Source of the DNA: Bin87 sp965115825
GTDB taxonomy: Bacteria; Chloroflexota; Dehalococcoidia; Lucifugimonadales; UBA3495
Length of the DNA stretch: 64,000 nucleotides
Direction: 5' to 3'
Assembly: GCA_965115825.1 (NCBI GenBank)
Contig: OZ220464.1
Span: forward strand, 2,976,001-3,040,000
This document shows, piece after piece, positions 1-8,504 of this stretch (positions within the stretch are counted from its first letter, which is position 1; every line of letters starts with the position of its first letter). The translations under genes and the position numbers were made by a program. The notes under the pieces are model-generated. The model made no database searches. It worked only from the letters and a program-made list of their open reading frames with translations, and was not told where the DNA came from.

Positions 1-111
1 GATGACTTGAACGGCAAGACGGAAAGGATGCTGACGATGATGTCTGCGCTGGCGAACCATCGCCGCGACCAGGACGGCGATGTCGTTTTCAGCCTCCCGC
101 CCGGAGCCTGA
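1..111 (+). CDS. 3' end of an unidentified protein (partial)
   Basis: Frame 1 is open from the first base of the window to a TGA at 109-111, giving 36 C-terminal residues that end FSLPPGA. The codon use looks coding, with GC-rich third positions. The next gene has its Shine-Dalgarno immediately after this stop and its ATG 19 bases downstream, so the two are probably in one operon. The fragment is too short to identify a family. Confidence 0.5.
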   Translation, partial: DDLNGKTERMLTMMSALANHRRDQDGDVVFSLPPGA

Positions 112-130
112 AATCAGGAGACTGTCTGCT

Positions 131-1102
131 ATGAAAGCCCTGCGCATTGAACAATACGGCGACGTTGACGTCCTCCAATGGAAAGACGTCCCGGAGCCGG
201 CGCCCAGTCCGCACCAGGTACTCATCAAGGTGGACGCCGCCGGCGTCAACTACGCCGACATTATGCGCCGGCAGGGCAACTACCCCGGCCCTGACCTTCC
301 GGCCACCCTGGGCCTGGAGGCTGCCGGCGTCATCACCACCCTGGGCTCCGACGTAACCGACGGACGCCTCGCCGTCGGCCAGAAAGTGATGGCTATGGGC
401 CCTCAGGGTCAGGCTGAGTACGTTGTCGTCAACCACAACTTCGTCTTTCCCTATCCCGCCGGCATCGACCCTGTCCACGCCGGCGGTATGCCCATCACCT
501 TCCTCACTTCTTACCACCTGCTAAAGTCACGGGGCGCGATGAGGCCCGGCGACACCGTGCTAATACAGGCCGGGGCTTCCGGCGTGGGGACCGTGGCCAT
601 CCAGCTCGCCAAAGAGTGGGGGGCGCGCGTCATCGCCACCGCGTCCACCACCGACAAACTGGAACTCTGCCGCTCGCTGGGCGCAGACGTAACCATCAAC
701 TACACCGAAGTTGACTTTGAGGAAGAAGTGAAGTCATTGACCGATGGGCGCGGCGTGGCGCTGACGCTGGAATGCGTCGGCGGCCCGGTTCTGGAAAAGT
801 CCGTGCGCTGCGTGGCGGCCTACGGTCGGTTGGTCAGCTACGGCAACGCCAGCGGGCAGCCCGCCAATCTCGCCGCCGCCGACATCACCACGCTGAACCG
901 CAGCGTCATCGGGTTCAGCATGGGGCGCTCTCCCATCGGTTCCCTGGACCACCAGGGCGCAATGCAGGAGCTGTTCCCAATGATTGCCGAGGGTCGGATC
1001 AAGCTTATCGTTGACCGGGTAATGCCCATATCCCAAGCCGGCGACGCCCATCGACATCTGGCCTCTCGCGGAACCCGCGGCAAGGTTATCCTGACCCCAT
1101 GA
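131..1102 (+). CDS. Zinc-free MDR oxidoreductase (NADPH:quinone reductase type)
   Basis: This is a medium-chain dehydrogenase/reductase of the quinone reductase/crotonyl-CoA reductase branch, which transfers hydride from NAD(P)H to quinones or enones in the cytoplasm. The ATG at 131 starts MKALRIEQYGD and follows a CAGGAG at 115-120; an in-frame ATG at 80 would add 17 residues that do not look like the family. A GroES-like N-terminal domain (VNYADIMRRQGNYPG) precedes a Rossmann motif AGASGVGTVAIQLAKEWGA near residue 150. The Cys/His zinc ligands of alcohol dehydrogenases are absent. The length (323 aa) is normal. Its stop overlaps the next ATG (ATGA). The exact substrate cannot be told. Confidence 0.85.
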   Translation: MKALRIEQYGDVDVLQWKDVPEPAPSPHQVLIKVDAAGVNYADIMRRQGNYPGPDLPATLGLEAAGVITTLGSDVTDGRLAVGQKVMAMGPQGQAEYVVVNHNFVFPYPAGIDPVHAGGMPITFLTSYHLLKSRGAMRPGDTVLIQAGASGVGTVAIQLAKEWGARVIATASTTDKLELCRSLGADVTINYTEVDFEEEVKSLTDGRGVALTLECVGGPVLEKSVRCVAAYGRLVSYGNASGQPANLAAADITTLNRSVIGFSMGRSPIGSLDHQGAMQELFPMIAEGRIKLIVDRVMPISQAGDAHRHLASRGTRGKVILTP

Positions 1103-1950
1103 CCTCTGCCGCAGATCAGTACGCCGCCGTCTATGACGCTGTCCGTGCATACGGCAGTTTCGTTGACCACGGGCAGCCCGGCGACCACTGGGCCGAGTGG
1201 GCCGAGCAGTTCCGCCTCGACCCACTGCGTCCGCTGGACGGCAACCTGTCCGCCATCGCCGAGTATCTCCGTCCCTCCGATTGCCTCGTCGATGTTGGCG
1301 GCGGGGCTGGCCGGGTGTCTCTGGCCATGGCTCGTCTCGTTAGCGAAGTCGTACTAGTGGAGCCGTCGGCGGGAATGCGCGCCCAGTTCGCCGCCGCGCG
1401 GGACGGGGCCGGCATCGGCAACGCTCGCATCACCTCCGATTGGTGGATGGACTCCGAAGAGACCGGCGATGTGGTTTTTCTGTCCGACGTAACCTATTTC
1501 GTCCGCGACATCGCGCCCTTCGTCGCCAAGCTGAGCGATGCCGCCGCCCGCCGCGTGATGATAACCCTCTGGCGGCCCACCCCCGGCGATATGGGCGCCC
1601 TGCTCCGGCGCGTGGTGTATGGCGAAACGCCGCCCCACTGGCCGGGCCTGCCCGAACTGGCCGCCGCGCTGTGGGAGATGGGGATCCTCCCCGAAATCCG
1701 CCCCCTGCCCGAGCAACCCTGGTGGCTCACCGACGCTGAGCGCGGCCTATCGGACGTCGACGCCGTTGCTCTTGCCCTGCGTTGGCTGGACACCGATGAT
1801 GCCGCGACCCGGCAATCCGTGTCCAACAATCTCCATCGCCTTTTTGACCGCACCGATGACGGGCTGACTCCCCGTTGGCTCAGCCGACCCCGCGCGGTTC
1901 TGATAACCTGGGAAACTCAAGGTCAGGCGGTCACGCTGCCTCCCATCTGA
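1099..1950 (+). CDS. Class I SAM-dependent methyltransferase
   Basis: The 283-residue protein carries SAM motif I as VDVGGGAGRVSLAMA near residue 65, followed by an acidic strand end (VVLVEPSAGM) and the expected later motifs. This identifies a Rossmann-fold methyltransferase, probably cytoplasmic. The ATG overlaps the preceding TGA by 4 bases, so the two genes are translationally coupled. The target is unknown; pairing with a quinone-type reductase suggests small-molecule metabolism, which is inference only. Confidence 0.75.
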   Translation: MTSAADQYAAVYDAVRAYGSFVDHGQPGDHWAEWAEQFRLDPLRPLDGNLSAIAEYLRPSDCLVDVGGGAGRVSLAMARLVSEVVLVEPSAGMRAQFAAARDGAGIGNARITSDWWMDSEETGDVVFLSDVTYFVRDIAPFVAKLSDAAARRVMITLWRPTPGDMGALLRRVVYGETPPHWPGLPELAAALWEMGILPEIRPLPEQPWWLTDAERGLSDVDAVALALRWLDTDDAATRQSVSNNLHRLFDRTDDGLTPRWLSRPRAVLITWETQGQAVTLPPI

Positions 1951-1963
1951 CAGGAGGTTCACG

Positions 1964-2770
1964 ATGCCGTCAGTACGCCGCGGCGCGTGGCGTTGGATCG
2001 CCCTGACGCTGGCGACGGGTCTGGTTGCGCTAACGCTGGCGGCGGTGGTCGTTGCGTCGGTGCCCCCACAGTGGCTAGCGCAGCAGAAGCCGATATGCAC
2101 TGACGAGACTTGGTTCACGGACTGCATTAAGCCTACCTTTCCGCCAACCGATACGCCGGAGCCTACTCCCACAATTCCGACGGAGATTTATGACGCCGGC
2201 GCGGATGAGGATGACGATCTTCCCACCGTCACTCCCGTGCCGTTGATTGACCAGGTAACGGATATGGTCCGCGATGGCGAATATGACGCCATAGCCCGGG
2301 TGAGAGTTTTATCCCACAGGCGCGTGACAGTTACCACGTTGACCTATGACTTTTTCATAGCCGAATGGACTCGGAGCCGCGTCAAGGTTACGGAGACGCT
2401 GCGGGGCGATTTGCCGGCGACTCTTGATATAGTGTCTCTGACGGGATCGAACGGAGCCTTGGACATAAGTGGTGACTATATCCTGTTTCTGCGCAAATCA
2501 CTCATTGGCGCAGAAAGTTCCCAATTCCCGGGAGATCCGGCACGTGTCCGTTTGAATCAGTCACAATTGGACGAAGTCGGTGGAGAAGCCAGCAGCTATT
2601 TGGGCCGTCAGGTATGGGCGGTTGACGGCGCAAGCGTTTATAGGGTTCCGGTGGAGCACATAGTGTCGCACGAAACGGCTGTTGCTACGGACCTTGCGGT
2701 TGCGAAGGCTAACGGGGAAACTATGACGTTGGCGGCCCTGGATCGCATACTACGTCCTGACGACAACTGA
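1964..2770 (+). CDS. Secreted NTR/TIMP-like paralogue 1 (no lipobox)
   Basis: First of four tandem paralogues. It starts at ATG 1964 after AGGAGG. An N-terminal hydrophobic segment is followed by a conserved two-Cys block (KPICTDETWFTDCIKPTF), a Pro/Thr linker (PPTDTPEPTPTIP) and a beta-rich domain of about 150 residues. That domain contains RVLSHRRVTV, a VTETLRGDLPAT strand and a GDYILFLRK strand. The pattern (exposed strand, LRG turn, GDYILFL) resembles bacterial netrin-like/TIMP-like domains, but this is pattern recognition, not a search. Unlike its neighbours it has no lipobox Cys in the leader, so it may be a soluble exported or membrane-tethered form. Blocks of its DNA are nearly identical to paralogue 4. 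Confidence 0.6.
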   Translation: MPSVRRGAWRWIALTLATGLVALTLAAVVVASVPPQWLAQQKPICTDETWFTDCIKPTFPPTDTPEPTPTIPTEIYDAGADEDDDLPTVTPVPLIDQVTDMVRDGEYDAIARVRVLSHRRVTVTTLTYDFFIAEWTRSRVKVTETLRGDLPATLDIVSLTGSNGALDISGDYILFLRKSLIGAESSQFPGDPARVRLNQSQLDEVGGEASSYLGRQVWAVDGASVYRVPVEHIVSHETAVATDLAVAKANGETMTLAALDRILRPDDN

Positions 2771-2860
2771 CTCTTTGCCGCCTATGCCATCCTCGCCCTT
2801 TTAGTAGGAGGTTGCCTCATGTTGCCGACTCGCCGCGAAACTTGGCGCTGGCTCGCCCTG
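2743..2860 (+). repeat. Left copy of a 118-bp identical direct repeat
   Basis: The 3' end of paralogue 1, the intergenic spacer, the Shine-Dalgarno and the first 14 codons of paralogue 2 recur identically by eye at 3631-3748, exactly 888 bases downstream. Spacers normally drift faster than coding sequence, so this indicates a recent tandem duplication or gene conversion. It is also a substrate for deletion or expansion of one gene unit. Confidence 0.85.
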
Positions 2861-3658
2861 GCGGTGGGTTTGGTTGCGCTAGCGATGGCGGCGCTGGCCT
2901 GCGCGCCGATTGCGCCGGCAGGGCAAGGCGCTTCTGCCACTCCCAGCGTCGTACAGTCGGAGCCGGGGCAGCAGAAGCCGATATGCACTGCTGAGACCTG
3001 GTTCACCGATTGCATCAAGCCTACCTTTCCGCCCACCGATACGCCGGAGCCTACACCCACAATTCCGACGGAGATTTATGACGCCGGCGCGGAGGAGGAA
3101 GACGATTTTCCTACCGCCACGCCGGTGCCATTGGTCGACCAGGTAAAGAAAGGCGTCCAAGATGACGATTTAGACGCTATCGTCCGGGTGAAGGTTCTAT
3201 CTCACAGGCGCGTTACCATCACACCTACGGAAACGAACTTTATCCCTCATTGGACACGCTCTCGGCTGGAAATTACTGATATATTGCGTGGGGAGATACC
3301 GGCGGCGGTCGAAGTAGCGACTCTGACGTACTCGCCGAACGCTGCTCTCGACGTGAATGGCGATTATATCCTGTTTCTGCGCAAGTCATTCGTTGATGCG
3401 GAAAGCTCGCAATTTCCGGGAGATCCGACACGTACTCGCTTGAATCAGGCGGAGTTAGCCGAGTTCGGCGGTGAAGCTTATATTTATTTTGGCCATCATA
3501 TATGGGCAGTCGATGGCGCAAGCGTCTATAGGGTTCCGGTGGAGCACATAACGTCTTACAGAGAGGTTATTGCGACGGACCTTGCGATTGCGAAGGCTAA
3601 TGGGGAGACCATGACGTTGGCGGCCCTGGAGCGCATACTACGTCCTGACGACAACTGA
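2819..3658 (+). CDS. Lipoprotein, NTR/TIMP-like paralogue 2
   Basis: 279 residues starting at ATG 2819 after TAGGAGG. The leader has twin Arg/Lys residues, a hydrophobic core and a lipobox ALAC near residue 30, so it is predicted to be lipid-anchored on the outer face of the membrane. The mature part repeats the family layout: two-Cys block KPICTAETWFTDC, acidic linker, then the beta-rich domain with VKVLSHRRVTI, ITDILRGEIPAA and GDYILFLRK, ending with LERILRPDDN as in the siblings. The upstream leader and first codons are identical to those of paralogue 3, showing recent duplication. Molecular function is not known. Confidence 0.65.
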   Translation: MLPTRRETWRWLALAVGLVALAMAALACAPIAPAGQGASATPSVVQSEPGQQKPICTAETWFTDCIKPTFPPTDTPEPTPTIPTEIYDAGAEEEDDFPTATPVPLVDQVKKGVQDDDLDAIVRVKVLSHRRVTITPTETNFIPHWTRSRLEITDILRGEIPAAVEVATLTYSPNAALDVNGDYILFLRKSFVDAESSQFPGDPTRTRLNQAELAEFGGEAYIYFGHHIWAVDGASVYRVPVEHITSYREVIATDLAIAKANGETMTLAALERILRPDDN

Positions 3659-3748
3659 CTCTTTGCCGCCTATGCCATCCTCGCCCTTTTAGTAGGAGGT
3701 TGCCTCATGTTGCCGACTCGCCGCGAAACTTGGCGCTGGCTCGCCCTG
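3631..3748 (+). repeat. Right copy of the 118-bp identical direct repeat
   Basis: Second copy of the block at 2743-2860, covering the end of paralogue 2, the spacer and the start of paralogue 3. After this block the two genes diverge within the leader. Confidence 0.85.
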
Positions 3749-4621
3749 ACCTTGGCGACGGGCCTGGCGGCGCTAGCGCTGGCCTGCGCGCCGATTGCGC
3801 CGGCAGGGCAAGACGCCGTGCTGCTATCGGAACCTACCCATACGCCGACGCCGGCACCATCCAATATGCCGACGCCGACGCGCGCCGAACGGGACGACAC
3901 GTCTAGGCCTGCGACGACTACGGCGCTTGCCGACACGCCCGCGCCGAAACCCGTGAATACTGATCCCTGCGGCGCCGTGGTCTCCGCACTCAATGAGTCG
4001 GTCGCTCCCTATGTGTTCGGAATGGGTAGCGGGTCAGGTGGAGTCAAGGGAGCTTCGGGACAACCCGAACCTACCATCACAGTCGCAGGAGCATGGCATG
4101 AATCAAGTATAGGGCGGGGTGAACTTTATCCTCCTACCGTGGAGAACAGGACGCCGGTCAGCGACTTGGTGGTACAGGGTTTCGCCAACACCCGCGTTAA
4201 TTTGCTTTTCGATGACAGAGACTTAGGCGCCAGTACAGTTCTGGGGTTCGTGAACTTCAGGGTCAGCGAATACTTGAAGGGATCAGGGTCGGAGTATGTT
4301 TGTGTGATTGACTTTCCGGAGATTGATCCCAATTACAGGATGTTATCGGGCAACGAATATGTTATTATGCTGCATCAATGGCAACAGATGAACGCTTATC
4401 GTATAGACAACGAGATAGGCTGGCAAGTCGAAGGTGATAGCGCTCTACAGCTTCCTGAAGCTAAGAGCGAATGGTATTTTATCATTAGCAGTGACCGGCG
4501 TAGCTTGGACACAATATGGCTTACGCCAGAGCCTGACCGAGTGTTTCGCCGTGGCGAAAGCAGTTCGCTTGAAAAGCTGAAGCAGCGCATCAAAGCAGCC
4601 GCGGCTAGCGCAACAGATTGA
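3707..4621 (+). CDS. Lipoprotein with the shared leader and a divergent C-terminal domain (paralogue 3)
   Basis: 304 residues. The first about 30 residues (MLPTRRETWRWLAL to the lipobox LALACAP) are almost identical to paralogue 2, but the mature part differs. After a Thr/Pro linker it has a single Cys block (NTDPCGAVV) and a longer domain with VNFRVSEYLKGSG, VCVIDFPEI and NEYVIMLHQW. The order strand-LKG-strand-EYVIML still mimics the sibling fold, so it may be a distant member of the same family joined to a common leader. The function is unknown. It lies between close siblings 2 and 4, consistent with leader swapping or domain replacement by recombination. Confidence 0.6.
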   Translation: MLPTRRETWRWLALTLATGLAALALACAPIAPAGQDAVLLSEPTHTPTPAPSNMPTPTRAERDDTSRPATTTALADTPAPKPVNTDPCGAVVSALNESVAPYVFGMGSGSGGVKGASGQPEPTITVAGAWHESSIGRGELYPPTVENRTPVSDLVVQGFANTRVNLLFDDRDLGASTVLGFVNFRVSEYLKGSGSEYVCVIDFPEIDPNYRMLSGNEYVIMLHQWQQMNAYRIDNEIGWQVEGDSALQLPEAKSEWYFIISSDRRSLDTIWLTPEPDRVFRRGESSSLEKLKQRIKAAAASATD

Positions 4622-4719
4622 ATTAGAACAGCCGCTCCTTGATCCTGCCCAGCGTACGCAATAGGATACCGATTAGACAGCTGCCCACGCTGCTACCCCG
4701 ACTTTATAGGAGGTTCCCG

Positions 4720-5568
4720 ATGATGCCGACACGCCGCGAAACCCGGCGATGGCTCGCCCTGACCTTGGCGACGAGCCTGGCGGCGCTAGCGATGGCGGTG
4801 CTGGCTTGCGCGCCAATTGCGCCGGCAGGGCAGGGCGCTTCTGCCACTCCCAGCCTCGTACCGTCGGAGCCGGAGCAGCAGAAGCCGATATGCACTGACG
4901 AGACTTGGTTCACGGACTGCATTAAGCCTACCTTTCCGCCAACCGATACGCCGGAGCCTACACCCACAATTCCGCTAGAAATCTATGGCGCCAGCGGGGA
5001 GGATGACGATTTTCCCACCCCCACTCCCGTGCCATTGATTGACCAGGTAACGGATATGGTCCGAGATGGCGAATATGACGCCATCGCCCGGGTGAAAGTT
5101 CTATCCCACAGGCGCGTGACGGTTACCACGTTGACCTATGACTTTTTCATAGCCGAATGGACTCGTAGCCGCGTCAAGGTTACGGAGACACTGCGGGGCG
5201 ATTTGCCGGCGACTTTTGATATAGTCATTCCGGCATTTTTTCCGAACGGAGCCTTGGATATAGATGGTGACTATATTTTGTTTCTTGACTCGCCGGCATT
5301 CGTTGACGTGGGTGATGCCCAGTTTGCAAGCGAGCAGAAACGCATCAAGTTGAACCGGACGCAGATGGAAGATTTTGGCGGAGAAGCTGGTGCCTATTTA
5401 GGCCGTCAGGTATGGACAGTCGATGGCGCAAGCGTCTATAGGGTTCCGGTGGAGCACATAGTGTCTTATGAAACGACTGTTGCGACGGACCTTGCGGTTG
5501 CGAAGGCTAACAGGGAAACTATGACGTTGGCGGCCCTGGAGCGCATACTACGTCCTGGCGACAACTGA
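4720..5568 (+). CDS. Lipoprotein, NTR/TIMP-like paralogue 4
   Basis: An in-frame ATG lies at 4639, but AGGAGG at 4708-4713 sits 6 bases before ATG 4720. That start gives a proper leader (MMPTRRETRRWLAL, lipobox VLAC), so 4720 is chosen. The mature protein has the two-Cys block KPICTDETWFTDC, the PPTDTPEPTPTIP linker and the beta-rich domain (VKVTETLRGDLPAT, GDYILFL). It is closest to paralogue 1 in the Cys block and mid-domain DNA, but shares leader type with 2 and 3, so the array looks mosaic. It is followed by the metzincin gene after 46 bases. Confidence 0.65.
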   Translation: MMPTRRETRRWLALTLATSLAALAMAVLACAPIAPAGQGASATPSLVPSEPEQQKPICTDETWFTDCIKPTFPPTDTPEPTPTIPLEIYGASGEDDDFPTPTPVPLIDQVTDMVRDGEYDAIARVKVLSHRRVTVTTLTYDFFIAEWTRSRVKVTETLRGDLPATFDIVIPAFFPNGALDIDGDYILFLDSPAFVDVGDAQFASEQKRIKLNRTQMEDFGGEAGAYLGRQVWTVDGASVYRVPVEHIVSYETTVATDLAVAKANRETMTLAALERILRPGDN

Positions 5569-5614
5569 CCATCGCTGCTTTTTGGCTCATTCAAACTAAC
5601 TGTGAGGATTTTCC

Positions 5615-7324
5615 ATGCTGTCCGAATGTAAGAAGATGCTGAGGTTTTTGATGGCTGCGGCGTTCGCTGCGACGTTCTGCTTTGCTGCGGGGCTGAGCAG
5701 TCTCCAAGCTCATGGTGATGGCACTCATGACTTGGCGCTGCCGGGCCCGCTGTCCCATTGGGACAGCGGCAATATCACCTACGCATTCGAGGGTCAATTC
5801 CCTTCCAACTGGAAGGCTTGGATTAATGCCGCTGCGACCGAGCTGGAGACCGACACCTTCGTAGACTCGCTTGACGAGGATACGCGGAGTTCAAACAAAA
5901 TAAAGATAGGCACTTGGCCTGACGTGTTTGGCAGGCTAGAAGGGTGGGGGAAAAAGACATGTGAGTACTCTGGCAAAGTTGGAGGTACTATTGCGTGTGC
6001 ATATCCAGTAACCGACAAGCGATTGCCGATTAACATTTGGCAGCCGATTGACATTCGGGTGCCTATAAATCGAACTGATACGCTAGATGGTTTTCTCATT
6101 GTTTTCGACCAGGCAGATGTATATCAACCTGGAACGACCACGGTGAAGCCTCACTGGACGGAAAGCAATGTCAAGAAGACCAGTATTCATGAGTTTGCCC
6201 ACGCTGTCGGGCATTTTGATCACGTTAAAACCGGCCAGCACGTGCTCACGCCGGGCAGCGGCGTCTTCGATACCTCCTATGAAGACAAGTGGAGGATTAA
6301 TCGGCTGTACCTGCATAGCGCTGATGCAAAGAAGAAATGCTACAAAACTGATGTTGACGTATCGCATGCGGACCTTAAAATGAGCGCCGGCAAGGATTAT
6401 CGCGGCTTTTTGAATCAATCTGATTCAAACCCTTGCCCTTCCACTGTTTATGATGGCGGCCTGGCTCACTACTACAAATTGGACACGTCTAATTTACCTG
6501 ACGAATATGCACGTAAAGATCTGTCATTCACAATATCTTCCACTACCAGTACCATTCGGAGTGTTATTGATGCTTTTGCACACGAAGTTCCAGGTAAGGC
6601 CGGGAGTTCCAGCCCCTACGATGCCCGCGAGAGTCGACAGGGCGGCTCCCTAGTTGCCCTTCGTAAAGATCGGCATGGGTTGGTGCAAGTCGCCACCAGG
6701 AGCAAGTACTCATCCAGTTATACCCTGAACGTGGCGCCGGTTTGCGTGGATACGTCCGGGGTCATCAAGGTTCGTAGAGCCGGCCTGTCCAGCCTGTCCA
6801 GAGAATGGTCTGCTGCTGATTGCCTTTCATCCACCAGACCTTCGCCCAGCTACACGGACTTTTATAATTTGGAAGTCACAGGGAATGACGGGATGCAGAT
6901 TGACTTAAGGTCAATTGCCAAGAATAACAATTATACTGACACATACTTGTATATCAGGAGAGGATTTGATAACCAGTCCGGCCCAGTCATTTATAGTGAC
7001 GATGATGGCGGTGACGGGCGGAACGCCAGGATCAATCTGCCGGCTGGATCAGCCAGAGGGCAGTACACCATTGAAGCTACCACGTATCACTCAAGGAAGA
7101 CGGGAAATTACGCCTTGGTGGTGAGGGACTTGACGCCTATACCTGCCCTTATACCAGCGCCGCCGGCAACGGCAACACCGACGCCGACTAGGACTAGGAC
7201 GCCGACCAGCCAATCGCAGAACGTACCGGAATTGCTAGGGCGTGTTGACAAATTGAGTAGGCTACCCGGAAATCAGGGACCATTGATGCTGGCAGCAGTC
7301 GTTTCCAATGTACCCCAGGAATAG
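5615..7324 (+). CDS. Secreted metzincin-like zinc metalloprotease with C-terminal PPC-like domains
   Basis: 569 residues from ATG 5615, with TGAGGA 6 bases upstream. A signal peptide (MLRFLMAAAFAATFCFA, cleaved near SLQAHG) leads to a catalytic domain with HEFAHAVGHFDH at residues 192-203. This fits HExxHxxGxxD/H, where the two His and the next His or Asp bind zinc and Glu is the catalytic base. Asp at position 11 would resemble snapalysin-type (M7) enzymes. Downstream are two regions resembling bacterial pre-peptidase C-terminal domains (one ends SSSYTLNVAPVC; the other contains DTYLYIRRG and SDDDGG), then a Thr/Pro tail. It should degrade protein outside the cell. It directly follows the four-paralogue array, suggesting a functional link. 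Confidence 0.75.
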   Translation: MLSECKKMLRFLMAAAFAATFCFAAGLSSLQAHGDGTHDLALPGPLSHWDSGNITYAFEGQFPSNWKAWINAAATELETDTFVDSLDEDTRSSNKIKIGTWPDVFGRLEGWGKKTCEYSGKVGGTIACAYPVTDKRLPINIWQPIDIRVPINRTDTLDGFLIVFDQADVYQPGTTTVKPHWTESNVKKTSIHEFAHAVGHFDHVKTGQHVLTPGSGVFDTSYEDKWRINRLYLHSADAKKKCYKTDVDVSHADLKMSAGKDYRGFLNQSDSNPCPSTVYDGGLAHYYKLDTSNLPDEYARKDLSFTISSTTSTIRSVIDAFAHEVPGKAGSSSPYDARESRQGGSLVALRKDRHGLVQVATRSKYSSSYTLNVAPVCVDTSGVIKVRRAGLSSLSREWSAADCLSSTRPSPSYTDFYNLEVTGNDGMQIDLRSIAKNNNYTDTYLYIRRGFDNQSGPVIYSDDDGGDGRNARINLPAGSARGQYTIEATTYHSRKTGNYALVVRDLTPIPALIPAPPATATPTPTRTRTPTSQSQNVPELLGRVDKLSRLPGNQGPLMLAAVVSNVPQE

Positions 7325-7799
7325 GTGTTTCTGAAAGCACTTAGCGTACCCGGCATAGCTGCTGTGAATATGGTGATTTGGCCGTGTAGCGCTATGTCGA
7401 TTGGGAGGATTAGTCGCATTGCTTTCGGCTTGAAATTCGTTTGACGCTATTGTGCCTTTCAGGTAGTTTTGCCGCGGCTAAAGTCCTCATGCTGTTCACT
7501 AAACTCTCCGCGAGTTCTCGGACGCGATTCAGTGCTCGTTAGACCGTGAACCGGCGACGAATTCCGTAGCCTATGGACGTGTCGCGCGAACTACGCAAAC
7601 CGTTACCCATCTTAGTGTTCCACCCGCACAGTCAGGCAACCTCCTCGTATCGAAATCGCCTGAAAGCAGGTTGTCCTTTTGGTGGCAGTTTGGCAGCCGG
7701 TATGTTACCATCCTCCAACGGTCCATCTGTCTGCATTGTCCTCAGTTTGCATCGTGATTTATATCGGTGGGAAAGCAGCCCTAGCCGTTTCTCCAAGCA
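7325..7799. other. Gene-free stretch before the kwaA-like gene
   Basis: About 475 bases without a convincing gene. The only longer open frame, 7573-7851 on the plus strand, has no ribosome site, runs into the kwaA start and its translation looks random. The region is AT-richer than the core genes and marks the junction between the protease cluster and the defence island. No terminator with a T-tract was seen after the protease. Confidence 0.5.
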
Positions 7800-8504
7800 A
7801 TGCACCGGCGATGTTCGGTGCTTTTTCCGTTGGAGCCGTCCGTTAGGTTGACTACTGTGGTACGCGAAGCACAACGCGGCGTTTTGCGTCGCCGTGATCC
7901 CAATGGTGCCAGCTTCTTGGCGCTGCTGTCCGAGATTTCGCCCTTCCGTCGTCTCGGAGAGCAGTTGCGCTTCCTCCGGCTCTGCATGGTCATGGTGAGC
8001 TTCGCGCCTCTGTTCCTGCTGGTAGCGATTCGCGGGAACGATGTCGTGGCTGACCGGTGGATGTGGCCGGTTTGCGCGCTGCTAATCCTGATCCCTTTTG
8101 CATTTCTGCTACTACGTACGCTGCTCGTCTGGCGTAGTGCTGCCAGTGAAGAAATAGTCGTAGGCGAAGCAGAAGACAGCCGTTCGCACGTGTTGGGCTA
8201 CCTGTTTGCGACCATGTTGCCATTTTACAGGTCGTCGATTGACCAGTGGCGTGACTTGGCTGCTCTCGCGGTTGCCCTGATCTTTATCCTGTTGCTTTTC
8301 TGGTGCCTCCGGTGGCATTACGTGAACTGGTTGCTCCTGGTACTTGGATACCATGTCTATACGGTCACCCCGCCGAAGGATCCCGGCCGCTTGGGCCGGC
8401 GTACTCCATGGGTTGTGATTACCAGGCGGGTTCGCCCTATGGAAGGAGAGCGTTTCTATGCCAAGCGGGTAAGTGATACCGTTTATTGGGAAACAGGGGT
8501 ATGA
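7800..8504 (+). CDS. kwaA: KwaA-like membrane protein (Kiwa anti-phage system)
   Basis: 234 residues with a basic cytoplasmic N-terminus and four or five hydrophobic segments (roughly residues 61-79, 89-112, 131-145, 154-173, 175-190). In Kiwa, KwaA is a multi-pass inner-membrane protein that senses phage infection at the membrane and signals to KwaB. The assignment rests mainly on topology and on the partner: its TGA overlaps the ATG of a DUF4868/KwaB-like gene by 4 bases, the standard Kiwa order. The start is uncertain; an in-frame TTG at 7848 is possible. Codon use is less GC-biased than the chromosomal core genes, suggesting transfer. Confidence 0.65.
   Translation: MHRRCSVLFPLEPSVRLTTVVREAQRGVLRRRDPNGASFLALLSEISPFRRLGEQLRFLRLCMVMVSFAPLFLLVAIRGNDVVADRWMWPVCALLILIPFAFLLLRTLLVWRSAASEEIVVGEAEDSRSHVLGYLFATMLPFYRSSIDQWRDLAALAVALIFILLLFWCLRWHYVNWLLLVLGYHVYTVTPPKDPGRLGRRTPWVVITRRVRPMEGERFYAKRVSDTVYWETGV

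Noticed and set aside
4639..4719. Upstream in-frame start for paralogue 4
   Set aside because: It places 27 basic residues before a perfectly formed lipoprotein leader; AGGAGG at 4708 fits ATG 4720.
1964..5568. Repeated blocks as a CRISPR array
   Set aside because: Repeats are hundreds of bases apart, coding, and without regular short spacers. No cas genes are present.
7573..7851. A 92-codon frame upstream of kwaA
   Set aside because: No ribosome site, random-looking product, overlaps the kwaA start.
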